Shown here piece by piece: positions 1 through 7,045 of a stretch of 40,534 nt of DNA. The DNA comes from a virus, in IMG/VR virus record IMGVR_UViG_3300021959_000116, positions 1 through 40,534 of that record; one strand, written 5' to 3'. A program made the translations under genes and the position numbers. The notes beneath the pieces were generated by a model, which made no database searches, was not told where the DNA came from, and saw only the letters and a list, made by a program, of their open reading frames with translations. Numbering within the stretch: the stretch's first letter is position 1; each line of letters starts with the position of its first letter.

Positions 1-1
1 G

Positions 2-1171
2 CATCTTATAGAAGGAGCTACGAGAGAGGAAGGATTTGATGACTCCTGGGACTTGATTGATCCTCATTCTGGTAGAGTTACAAAGACCGTTTCTGCAAAA
101 ACACTTTGGGTAAAACTTATTCAAAATCGTGTTGAAACTGGCGAGCCTTATATTATGTTTAAGGATACCGTCCAGAAAGCTTTACCAGAGTGCCAGAAGG
201 ATCTAGGACTGCAAGTACATCACTCCAATCTTTGCAGTGAGATTACTCTTGCAACGGATGAAGAGCGTACAGCAGTATGTTGTCTATCAAGTGTAAACTT
301 GGAAGAATTTGATGAGTGGCAACACGACCCAAATTTTATTCCTGATCTAATTGCAATGCTTGACAATGTACTTACACACTTTATTGATAATGCTCCCCGT
401 GAGCTTTGGAGAGCGGCATATAGTGCAATGCAAGAAAGAAGTATTGGTCTTGGCGCAATGGGCTTTCATGCATATTTACAGAGACATCATTTGCCTTTTG
501 AAGGAGTTATGGCAAAGAGCGCAAACATGAGAATGTTTCGCCATATAAAATCGGAGGCACTCAATGCAACTCGTAAACTCGCTGAAGAACGCGGGGAAGC
601 TCCTGATGCAAAAGGTTATGGAGTTCGTAATGTTCATTTGCTGGCTGTTGCTCCTAATGCTAGTAGTTCTATTATATGTGGTAACACTAGTCCCAGTATT
701 GAGCCTTATAGGGCTAACGCATTTACTCAGAAGACTAAGTCAGGCTCAAGCTTACAAAAGAATGAGTACCTGGAACATATTCTTCAAGAAATAGGAGAAG
801 ATAACGATGAAGTATGGAAAAGCATCATTACAAACAATGGCTCAGTTCAGCATCTTGACTTTTTGGACGAAGTTACTAAAGACGTCTTCAAAACCGCAGT
901 TGAAATTGACCAAAGATGGGTTATTGATCTTGCAGCCGATCGACAAGAACATATCTGCCAAAGTCAGTCTCTAAATGTGTTTTTTCCTGCAAACGTATCA
1001 AAGCAGGAACTTCACGCTGTTCACATGATGGCATGGAAAAAGAAAGTGAAAACTTTGTATTATTTACGAAGTGAAGCATATAAGCGTGCTGAAAATGTAT
1101 CTGACGAAGCTCTTCGACAGTATATCTTTGAAAGCATGGATGAAGAGGGGTGCCTTGCTTGTGAAGGATAA
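2..1171 (+). CDS. nrdA: Ribonucleoside-diphosphate reductase, large (alpha) subunit, class Ia; 5' end outside window
   Basis: The frame is open from base 2, so the gene starts upstream and only about the C-terminal half is present. The protein reduces ribonucleoside diphosphates to deoxyribonucleotides together with NrdB. Visible active-site features are the N-x-C-x-E motif (NLCSE, codons at about 227-241), matching Asn437/Cys439/Glu441 of E. coli NrdA. The partner cysteine lies in AVCCLSS (equivalent of Cys462). The radical-transfer tyrosine pair is in KTLYYLRS. The C-terminal redox pair is CLAC right at the end (GCLACEG), which shuttles electrons from glutaredoxin to the active site. The pair is closer than in E. 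coli (CESGAC). The next gene, a glutaredoxin, overlaps its 3' end, and nrdB follows, which is a typical phage dNTP cassette. Identification is secure; the missing 5' part means the allosteric ATP-cone region cannot be judged. Confidence 0.97.
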   Translation, partial: HLIEGATREEGFDDSWDLIDPHSGRVTKTVSAKTLWVKLIQNRVETGEPYIMFKDTVQKALPECQKDLGLQVHHSNLCSEITLATDEERTAVCCLSSVNLEEFDEWQHDPNFIPDLIAMLDNVLTHFIDNAPRELWRAAYSAMQERSIGLGAMGFHAYLQRHHLPFEGVMAKSANMRMFRHIKSEALNATRKLAEERGEAPDAKGYGVRNVHLLAVAPNASSSIICGNTSPSIEPYRANAFTQKTKSGSSLQKNEYLEHILQEIGEDNDEVWKSIITNNGSVQHLDFLDEVTKDVFKTAVEIDQRWVIDLAADRQEHICQSQSLNVFFPANVSKQELHAVHMMAWKKKVKTLYYLRSEAYKRAENVSDEALRQYIFESMDEEGCLACEG

Positions 1172-1391
1172 GATAACAATATGGGGCACAGAAGATTGTC
1201 ATTTTTGCCATTTGGCAGAAGAGCTAGTAAAAAGTAAAGGGTTTGAGATAGAGAGTATCGAAGCAAGCCATGATATGATAAAATTTACGGAATTGTTCCC
1301 TGGAGTTAAAACAGTACCTCAAATACTTATTGGAGATACTTGGATTGGGGGATATAGCGACTTGAAAGAAGTCTTAGAGAGCGTTGAATGA
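1161..1391 (+). CDS. Glutaredoxin-like electron donor for the RNR
   Basis: A 76-residue thioredoxin-fold protein with the redox motif C-H-F-C near the N-terminus (WGTEDCHFCHLAEEL), a TVP cis-proline segment (VKTVPQILI) and the GG-Y-D motif (IGGYSDL) that bind glutathione in glutaredoxins. It most likely re-reduces the C-terminal CxxC of NrdA. I chose the GTG at 1161. It puts the first beta strand (KDKITIWG) directly at the start, as in other small glutaredoxins, and a GA-rich GAAGAGGGG lies about 10 bases upstream. An in-frame ATG at 1140 would add seven residues and is the alternative. The gene overlaps the nrdA end by 11 bases and its TGA overlaps the nrdB ATG (ATGA), indicating translational coupling. 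Confidence 0.85.
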   Translation: MKDKITIWGTEDCHFCHLAEELVKSKGFEIESIEASHDMIKFTELFPGVKTVPQILIGDTWIGGYSDLKEVLESVE

Positions 1392-2347
1392 ATTTATTGA
1401 CAGAAAGAGAATATTATAAGCCTTTTAATTATCCTTGGGCTTATGAACACTATAAGACTCAGCAGCATATGCATTGGCTTCCTGACGAAGTAAATCTTGC
1501 TGATGATCTTCGAGATTACCGAGATAAGTTGACTCCTGAGAATCGTCGACTTATCAATCAGATTTTTAGATTCTTTACACAGGCTGATGTAGATGTTTGT
1601 TGTGGATATGCAAAGCACTATCTTCCTACATTTAAGCAACCTGAAGTAAGAATGATGTTGTCTGCTTTTGCAGCAATGGAAGCAGTGCATCAAGAAGCTT
1701 ATTCACTCTTGCTAGAAACTCTTGGCTTTGGGGATGACGAGTACCAAAAGTTTTTTGAACATAAAGCAATGATGGATAAGCATGAGCATCTGTCCAATTT
1801 TGGAATGGATACTCCAATGAATATCGCAAAAACTATGGCGATTTACTCTGGATTTACAGAAGGAGTGCAACTGTTTAGTAGTTTTGCGATTCTACTCAAC
1901 TTTCCAAGACATAACTTGATGAAAGGCATGGGACAGATTGTAACATGGAGTATTCGTGATGAAACTCTTCATGTTGAAGGCATGAGCCAGTTGTTCCGAA
2001 CTTTTATTAAGGAGAATCCAGAGCTATGGAATGATGATTTAAAATATGAAATTTACTGTGCTGCAGAGCGAACAGTAGAGCTCGAAGATGCTTTTATTGA
2101 TCTTTGTTTCGAAGGTGCAGAAGTACCGGATCTAACAGCAGAAGAAGTAAAAGAGTATATTCGATATATTGCGGATCGTCGACTTCTTGGTCTGGGAATG
2201 AAGAAAATCTTTAGCAGCGACAAAAATCCTCTACCTTGGCTTGACTATATGTTGAATGGTGTAGAGCACACTAACTTTTTTGAGAATCGTGCTACTGAAT
2301 ATGCTCGTGCGAGCACAACAGGCAATTGGCAAGATATATTTAAATAG
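1388..2347 (+). CDS. nrdB: Ribonucleoside-diphosphate reductase, small (beta) subunit, class Ia
   Basis: A complete 319-residue ferritin-like protein that houses the diiron centre and tyrosyl radical used by NrdA. All expected ligands are present and correctly spaced against E. coli NrdB: Asp67, Glu98, His101, Glu158, Glu192 and His195. The radical tyrosine is Tyr105, four residues after His101 in EAVHQEAY. The metal-ligand spacings 67-98 and 158-192 equal those of E. coli 84-115 and 204-238, while the loop between helices is about 29 residues shorter. The protein is therefore a standard Tyr/diiron class Ia enzyme and not a radical-less Ic or Ie type. The start ATG overlaps the glutaredoxin stop. 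Confidence 0.98.
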   Translation: MNLLTEREYYKPFNYPWAYEHYKTQQHMHWLPDEVNLADDLRDYRDKLTPENRRLINQIFRFFTQADVDVCCGYAKHYLPTFKQPEVRMMLSAFAAMEAVHQEAYSLLLETLGFGDDEYQKFFEHKAMMDKHEHLSNFGMDTPMNIAKTMAIYSGFTEGVQLFSSFAILLNFPRHNLMKGMGQIVTWSIRDETLHVEGMSQLFRTFIKENPELWNDDLKYEIYCAAERTVELEDAFIDLCFEGAEVPDLTAEEVKEYIRYIADRRLLGLGMKKIFSSDKNPLPWLDYMLNGVEHTNFFENRATEYARASTTGNWQDIFK

Positions 2348-2355
2348 GAGTTTTT

Positions 2356-2523
2356 ATGGCAAATGAAAATATAAATCTTGATCTCTCTTTGCAAGAAGTA
2401 AATACTATACTAGCAGCTTTGGGAGAGTTGCCTGCTAAAAATAGCATGGCAATTATTAACAAGATTCAACAACAGGCGCAACCACAAGTTACGCCAGAAC
2501 CAATTGAAAAAGGGGCTGAATAG
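2356..2523 (+). CDS. Small conserved-looking phage protein, 55 aa
   Basis: A short gene starting at an ATG preceded by a good Shine-Dalgarno (TAGGAG, 5 bases before the start), eight bases after the nrdB stop, and ending inside the terminator hairpin. The product is acidic and helical, with NINLDLSLQEVNTILAALG at the N-terminus, a central ELPAKNSMAIINKIQQQ helix and a Gln/Pro tail ending EKGAE. The pattern 'leucine-rich strand, LAALGELPA, helix, QQQA' resembles small proteins I have seen in several marine phages, but I cannot name a function. It is the last gene of the + strand operon. Confidence 0.75.
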   Translation: MANENINLDLSLQEVNTILAALGELPAKNSMAIINKIQQQAQPQVTPEPIEKGAE

Positions 2524-2533
2524 CCCCTTTTTT
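2507..2533. terminator. Bidirectional intrinsic terminator between the convergent operons
   Basis: GGGGCT (2512-2517) pairs with AGCCCC (2522-2527) around a GAAT loop. The stem is extended by AAAAA on the left and TTTTTT on the right, so each strand ends in a U-tract. It closes the + strand RNR operon and, read the other way, the - strand tail-fibre operon whose last stop codon is at 2535. The stop codon of the 55-aa gene lies in the hairpin itself. Confidence 0.85.
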
Positions 2534-2534
2534 A

Positions 2535-2903
2535 TTAAGGTGAAGTAGGCCAGTCAGCCTCTTCTAGAAAAGGCCAATTTGTATGATCTGGCAAATCACG
2601 AAGAGCCTGTCGATATGTAACCCAATCGGCAGCAACTGCTGTTCCGGTCTCGAGTGCTTTTGTTACGACCCAGTCACACTGCTGTAGTTTAAAATTTCTT
2701 CCATCTCTCATTCTAGTACTTACTGCATCCGAAGACAAAAGTCTATCTTTTGCTACTATTTCATCTGCTGTAAGCTCTCGAATATTTCCATCAGAATCTC
2801 GAAATTGATTTAAGTGATCAAAATTTGATTCTATAAAGCCCTCTGTAGGAGAGGCTGAAAAACCTATGGCATAACCATCCGAATTAAAATTTATATAAGC
2901 CAT
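2535..2903 (-). CDS. Phage tail assembly chaperone-like protein (fibre-associated), 122 aa
   Basis: The C-terminal part has the signature of the Phage_tail_APC-type chaperones found behind tail-fibre genes: CDWVVTKALETG, then W-x-TYRQALRDLPD and a final proline-rich WPTSP. The N-terminus (MAYINFNSDGYAIGFS) is beta-rich and probably contacts the fibre. A second protein of the same kind lies at 6534-7034 and shares the TYRQALRD-P core and the WPT-P ending. The start overlaps the stop of the upstream fibre gene (TAATG). It likely helps fold or attach the fibre encoded at 2903-4021. Confidence 0.75.
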   Translation of the reverse strand: MAYINFNSDGYAIGFSASPTEGFIESNFDHLNQFRDSDGNIRELTADEIVAKDRLLSSDAVSTRMRDGRNFKLQQCDWVVTKALETGTAVAADWVTYRQALRDLPDHTNWPFLEEADWPTSP

Positions 2904-4021
2904 TATCTATCTCCATATAAAGCTGCACAAAGCTGATAAACTCTGTAAGGATATGCGGTACTTGTGCTCGCCGCTGTGTTAGTACCTACACCCGCCCTAG
3001 CAACCGATAAAGCATTAAGCATTCGAATATCGCATATAACGCTAGAGGAAGTAAAAGTTGTATCCAAGTCAATAAATTGATTAGTGTCCGAAAACCTAGA
3101 AGTAGTTTGATATCCATGTCCGCTAATTAATACCACGAGAACCGTGACTCCCGCAGGAACAGTAACAGTTTGGGAAGGGTAGGTATAACTAGTATTATTT
3201 CCTGTCGAACTAGCAAGAGCTGTCCAACCACCTCCTGTAGCATTTGCATAGTTTGTACCACTTGAAAATGTAGGAGTATAGTACCCCATTGCCGTTGAAT
3301 TGTAACTATCGCCATAGGTAGATCCCATTGCCTTTACACCAACATTAATGGAAGCATTACTAGTGTTTCTAATTGGAAGAACTCTAAAAGTTGTACCAGA
3401 ATAACTAGTGGAATTGGAGTAATATTGAATATCTTTTAGATAATATCCTACTCTTACACCGTAAGCAAATTCAAAATAACGATAAAGATCATAACCTCCA
3501 TTATTTACAAAAGTTTTTGCGGCGCCAGTAGTACTATCGGGAGTACCATCACCTAGTAACATATTCCAAGTTTCTTCTGCATGACTTGAAAATGCATTTT
3601 GATTCTGATATGTGCTATTTGGACCGCTGCTATTCCATCCTCCACTACTGTAAGAATTATTTCTAGAACTTGTTGTTACCATTGTACCTATAAAATTATC
3701 AGAACTTTCAGTCGGAAGGCCGGGCTGACTTTCAGGAAGAGCTTCCCAAGCCGCTGCAGTACCTGTACTTGTTAAGACTTGTCCGTCGGTTCCCGCGGTA
3801 GTCGGAAGTGCAAAAGCACCAAACTGTAGTTGGGCCGACCCATCCGTAGTAACTGGTTTATTTGCGTCTCCGTCTGCGGAAGGAAGTGCTAACGGCGAAA
3901 AAGTAAGAACCCCTGAAGTACTACCAACTATAGGCTGATTAGCCAATGTAGCATCCGTAGTTGGGACCGTTAGTACATCTCCTCCATTTGACTGAATTTG
4001 ATCTACAATTATTTTTGACAT
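2903..4021 (-). CDS. Putative tail fibre / receptor-binding protein, 372 aa
   Basis: The N-terminus SKIIVDQIQSNGGDVLTVPT is of a kind that recurs in fibre proteins of marine phages and probably anchors the trimer. It is followed by Ser/Thr/Gly-rich linker units (GTDGQVLTSTGTAAAWEAL, a phage-fibre shaft phrase) and then a Tyr/Asn/Ser-rich beta-structured domain from about residue 110 to the end. No enzyme motif is visible. ATG at 4021 is preceded by GGAG about 7 bases upstream. It is the distal structural gene of the block and is followed immediately by its presumed chaperone, which suggests it is the receptor-contacting part. Function is inferred from composition and position. Confidence 0.7.
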   Translation of the reverse strand: MSKIIVDQIQSNGGDVLTVPTTDATLANQPIVGSTSGVLTFSPLALPSADGDANKPVTTDGSAQLQFGAFALPTTAGTDGQVLTSTGTAAAWEALPESQPGLPTESSDNFIGTMVTTSSRNNSYSSGGWNSSGPNSTYQNQNAFSSHAEETWNMLLGDGTPDSTTGAAKTFVNNGGYDLYRYFEFAYGVRVGYYLKDIQYYSNSTSYSGTTFRVLPIRNTSNASINVGVKAMGSTYGDSYNSTAMGYYTPTFSSGTNYANATGGGWTALASSTGNNTSYTYPSQTVTVPAGVTVLVVLISGHGYQTTSRFSDTNQFIDLDTTFTSSSVICDIRMLNALSVARAGVGTNTAASTSTAYPYRVYQLCAALYGDR

Positions 4022-4061
4022 TTATTTCTCCAGGTGTTATATCTTTTGGTATTTTATACCA

Positions 4062-4610
4062 TTATGTAAAAACATGAATCTGTGCAAATACATGAGCATA
4101 TGAGCTATTTGCAGAATTTCCAGAAAGAAGCTGGAACTTTTCTCCGGGGTTTAATATAAGACGACTACCTTTAAGTATAATTCCGGGTTGTGCTGTCCCC
4201 TCATAGGTAATAAGAGCATCATTATCCTCAATCGTAGGGTACTGATAAGGAGCAACACTTGATCGAAAAAGTCTATTAATTGCTAATGTCTGAGTTCCTC
4301 CTTCAGTTGGAGATCTAACAACTACGTCATTTCCCACTTTTATATTGTATTGATAACCAGTCGTAGTAGTATTAATGAGCTGTGTGTACCTATTATCCGG
4401 GTCGCTTGTATTGTTATTATGTCCAGACCAATTAAAGTATATTTTTGCATATATAGCCGTAGACGGACAAGTATATAATGTTTTAGTTGTCCAGTTTCCG
4501 TCAGACGAAGGCCTATTATAGTAAGCAATATCAACAACAGAACTCGGAGATATTTTAGGGGAAGTTGCCCCAACGGCATCAACAGATTTTTTAGTTAAAC
4601 TCATTGACAT
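4062..4610 (-). CDS. Hypothetical virion-associated beta-rich protein, 182 aa
   Basis: Family not recognised. The protein is Ser/Thr/Asn-rich, without signal peptide or membrane segment. A short N-terminal tail (SLTKKSVDAVGATSPKISPS) is followed by alternating hydrophobic strands typical of a jelly-roll, ending in a motif LILNPGEKFQLLS and a hydrophobic last strand (AHVFAQIHVF). The LNPGE turn is common in small beta-sandwich decorations of phage fibres. The first ATG (4610) is favoured over the second Met because GGAG sits six bases upstream. It lies between two fibre-like genes and is probably a fibre-associated or adaptor protein. Confidence 0.6.
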   Translation of the reverse strand: MSMSLTKKSVDAVGATSPKISPSSVVDIAYYNRPSSDGNWTTKTLYTCPSTAIYAKIYFNWSGHNNNTSDPDNRYTQLINTTTTGYQYNIKVGNDVVVRSPTEGGTQTLAINRLFRSSVAPYQYPTIEDNDALITYEGTAQPGIILKGSRLILNPGEKFQLLSGNSANSSYAHVFAQIHVFT

Positions 4611-4620
4611 AATTATCTCC

Positions 4621-5994
4621 TTACGTCATCTCTATGCCAACCGCACGAATTGTTGTTTCAATATCGTAGTCAGTAATTGCTAAAGATGAGCTTGTAGGGG
4701 CTTTATATACATCATACATTGTTTCGCCTTTGGCAGGCTTAGAAGTAGATATTGTATTTCCTGTAAGATCTGCAGTATATTTAAGTGATTGATTTTCACA
4801 TGCATAAACTTTATATGTACTAGAATTAATAGGAACTCCTAAATATGGGCCCCCTAAAGGTCGTACATGCCAACTCGTTGCAGTAATTCCACTATCCCCT
4901 AGTCCAAGATAGGCAGAAAAATTGCCATTATTCAATAAAACTGTTTGAGTAACACTTTGACCATTGCCGCTATTTAGTGCAGCAACTATATCTGCTTTTG
5001 TAAAGTATTCTATAAGAGTTCCGCTAGTGCTTTCGACTGCTGCTTCTCCATTAAATAAAAATGAATAATAAGCTTCTTCAGTTGAATTGTAAACCATTAC
5101 ATAATTAGAATTCGAGCCCGGATTCATATGATTAGTCATTCCAAAATAGTAATCCTGCGGCTGACCACTTAGAAAACCTCCCACTGGTGCGAAGCCGCTA
5201 TATCTATATACATATAAGTCCCCAGCATAAGCTCCGTGAGCATAAGTACTAGTGTTACTTGGCCAGTTATTTGACCAAGTTGTATTAGAAACTGTACTAC
5301 CACTAGCATCTGCATATCTCGCATTTGAACTACTGTTTTGGTGATAAATTATACGTTGACCTGCTTTATCTAATGCGGGTCCGGTATAATTGCCAGTATC
5401 AACATTACTAACAGCATTTGCTGCAGTTCTAAGTTGGCTCGTAGAAAAATCATTAGTATTCATTCCATAATAGAACCAACTCCCGGTGCTGTTTCTATAG
5501 ACATTTCCATGATAACTTGATGCACCGTAAAAAGTATCTATAATACTTGTAAGAGGGGTCTCACTGCTATAATCTGCGACTTGTACCAGGTTGTTTGATA
5601 ATATACCAGCTTTTAGTGCATAAGTTTGTCCCGCTGATGGAATAGCCTTTTCATATCTTTTATAAATTTTATCACTAGAACTTGTTGTGTTTATGAAGTC
5701 TAAATGCAACTTTGTATAACTAGGAACGGTAAGTGCAGTATTTAGTTTTACAGAGAGAGACTGCCCTTTATCTATAAATAATAAGCCTGATGCACTTTCA
5801 AAGGTATCCATAACTTCGATACCTCCAATATAGAATTTTGCGTCTGTTTTTGCAATATCACTATTTTGAACAATAATATCTTTTACAATTGCTTGAGTAG
5901 CATCATTATTTGTAAATAAAACAATTTCATTATTATTTATAATGTCCGAAGAAGTAAATGTTTTATTTACGAATTCTTTTATTATTTCCGCCAT
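4621..5994 (-). CDS. Putative distal tail fibre/structural protein, 457 aa
   Basis: The N-terminal 110 residues resemble an adaptor domain: EFVNKTFTSSDIINNNEIVLF, then IVQNSDIAKTDAKFYIGG and a receptor-free beta-sandwich pattern with LFIDKGQSLSVKL, similar in style to small phage decoration proteins. The remainder is Tyr/Ser/Asn/Trp-rich and likely a beta-structured tip. The C-terminus has a turn-rich MYDVYKAPTSSSLAITDYD segment. No catalytic motif or repeat unit is obvious. It is the first gene after promoter 6046-6074 and is notably AT-rich (one 50-base sample at 5641 is 24% GC). The role in host recognition is inferred only from context. Confidence 0.62.
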   Translation of the reverse strand: MAEIIKEFVNKTFTSSDIINNNEIVLFTNNDATQAIVKDIIVQNSDIAKTDAKFYIGGIEVMDTFESASGLLFIDKGQSLSVKLNTALTVPSYTKLHLDFINTTSSSDKIYKRYEKAIPSAGQTYALKAGILSNNLVQVADYSSETPLTSIIDTFYGASSYHGNVYRNSTGSWFYYGMNTNDFSTSQLRTAANAVSNVDTGNYTGPALDKAGQRIIYHQNSSSNARYADASGSTVSNTTWSNNWPSNTSTYAHGAYAGDLYVYRYSGFAPVGGFLSGQPQDYYFGMTNHMNPGSNSNYVMVYNSTEEAYYSFLFNGEAAVESTSGTLIEYFTKADIVAALNSGNGQSVTQTVLLNNGNFSAYLGLGDSGITATSWHVRPLGGPYLGVPINSSTYKVYACENQSLKYTADLTGNTISTSKPAKGETMYDVYKAPTSSSLAITDYDIETTIRAVGIEMT

Positions 5995-6045
5995 AGTCGT
6001 CTCTTTAAAGGCTTTTCCAGAAGGATATATACTTAGTATGGTAAA

Positions 6046-6074
6046 ATTATATCAAAGTACACATTTTATGTCAA
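6046..6074 (-). promoter_or_regulatory. Consensus sigma70 promoter before the distal fibre block
   Basis: Reading the - strand, TTGACA (6074-6069) and TATAAT (6051-6046) are separated by exactly 17 bases, with AAAAATAA about eight bases upstream of the -35 box. The expected start is near 6039, giving a leader of about 45 bases to the ATG at 5994. The -35 box, its upstream flank and the first bases of the spacer are identical to the promoter at 15087-15115. Confidence 0.85.
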
Positions 6075-6092
6075 GTGTTATTTTTATAATGG

Positions 6093-6530
6093 TTACATTA
6101 CTCCGAGCATCATTAATTGTTGTATTGATCTAAACCCATCGGCTACTCCAACCCCTGTTGTTACTGCCGCGGGGCTGGTATCTCCGTGCCCTTGTACAAC
6201 TTCTCCGCTTGGAACAGTAAGAGTTTTTCCAGTTGATACATATAAGTATTCATAAAATACTAAATCATTGGAAACAGTTGTATCTACTTTTACGTTATCT
6301 CCTGAATCATTTGCTACTGAGTCAAGGTCTGAAACATGGAGTACTGCATTTTCATTGCCCGAAAAAAGCTGCCAAGTTCCTGTAGGAGTAAAGTTATTTG
6401 GAACAATTGTATAGGTATCTTCTAGTGTAAAACTTGCATCTGGATCATTTATAACAGTATAAGCAGATACTGCCCCAGTACTTGCAGTACGAATTATCTC
6501 AGCAACTAAACGCGCATTTGATTTTGCCAT
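6093..6530 (-). CDS. Hypothetical fibre-associated virion protein, 145 aa
   Basis: Family not firmly recognised. The N-terminal phrase SNARLVAEIIRTASTGAVSA is of a type seen at the start of short fibre-associated proteins. The middle is predicted beta (LYVSTGKTLTVPSGEVVQGHG, a receptor-free sandwich turn followed by a His/Gly loop). The hydrophobic C-terminus FRSIQQLMMLGVM has no membrane-anchor character. GGAG is six bases before the ATG. It is the last gene before promoter 6046-6074, immediately downstream of the chaperone-like gene 6534-7034. Confidence 0.6.
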   Translation of the reverse strand: MAKSNARLVAEIIRTASTGAVSAYTVINDPDASFTLEDTYTIVPNNFTPTGTWQLFSGNENAVLHVSDLDSVANDSGDNVKVDTTVSNDLVFYEYLYVSTGKTLTVPSGEVVQGHGDTSPAAVTTGVGVADGFRSIQQLMMLGVM

Positions 6531-6533
6531 TTT

Positions 6534-7034
6534 TTACTCCGGTTTTGTAGGCCAGGTTATAGTGTTTGGAAACCCTGCCTGCTGAGGCACATCTCTTAGT
6601 GCTTGACGATATGTAGTCATTTCTGCCGACATTGTTACATCAGAAAGTGCAAAATGATCTGTAGCTTTTAGTAGTTCGTCTCTTGTAGAGCGTTCTGTGG
6701 CTTCTAGGGCAGCATTGTCGGCAGCTACTTTGGCGTCTATTTGAGCCTGTACGGTTACAGTATTGCCTTCGTCGTCTGTGTACTCTTGGAACGTATCGTT
6801 CTCTGTCCAAGCCCATACCCAGTTACCGTTGGCGTCCTGCTCTACACCATTGCGTACAACAGTTTTGTAGTCTCCAGACGGGTCAGGCTTAGGTGACGCC
6901 AGTACAGGGTCAATCCCAAGTGTCTCGTTGACGTTTGCGTTCCACACTTTTGGTAGTGAAACATTCGGGTGCATGCTGCGGATTTGGCCTTGAGTTTTGA
7001 CCTCCCCCGTTGATCTGATGCGATATTCGGACAT
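6534..7034 (-). CDS. Phage tail assembly chaperone-like protein, 166 aa
   Basis: The C-terminal half matches the tail-assembly-chaperone pattern: a helical stretch with RSTRDELLKATDHFALSD, then MTTYRQALRDVPQQAGFP and a closing WPTKPE. The N-terminal part (EYRIRSTGEVKTQGQIRS..MHPN) resembles the N-terminus of XkdW-like or fibre-assembly proteins. A central stretch has paired Trp and acidic residues (NWVWAWTENDTFQEYTDDEGN). It follows the 667-aa fibre gene at 7046-9049, as such chaperones usually do. Base composition is higher in GC (about 50% in two 50-base samples) than the distal fibre genes to its left. A paralogue lies at 2535-2903. Confidence 0.78.
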   Translation of the reverse strand: MSEYRIRSTGEVKTQGQIRSMHPNVSLPKVWNANVNETLGIDPVLASPKPDPSGDYKTVVRNGVEQDANGNWVWAWTENDTFQEYTDDEGNTVTVQAQIDAKVAADNAALEATERSTRDELLKATDHFALSDVTMSAEMTTYRQALRDVPQQAGFPNTITWPTKPE

Positions 7035-7045
7035 ATTTAATTCTC

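Noticed and set aside
1071-1160. Upstream extension of the glutaredoxin frame
   Set aside because: It lies wholly inside nrdA, does not add fold elements, and the GTG at 1161 gives a normal glutaredoxin N-terminus.
4048-4060. Inverted repeat GGTATTTTATACC between two fibre genes
   Set aside because: Five weak pairs and an A-rich flank in the transcript; no sign of termination or a known operator.
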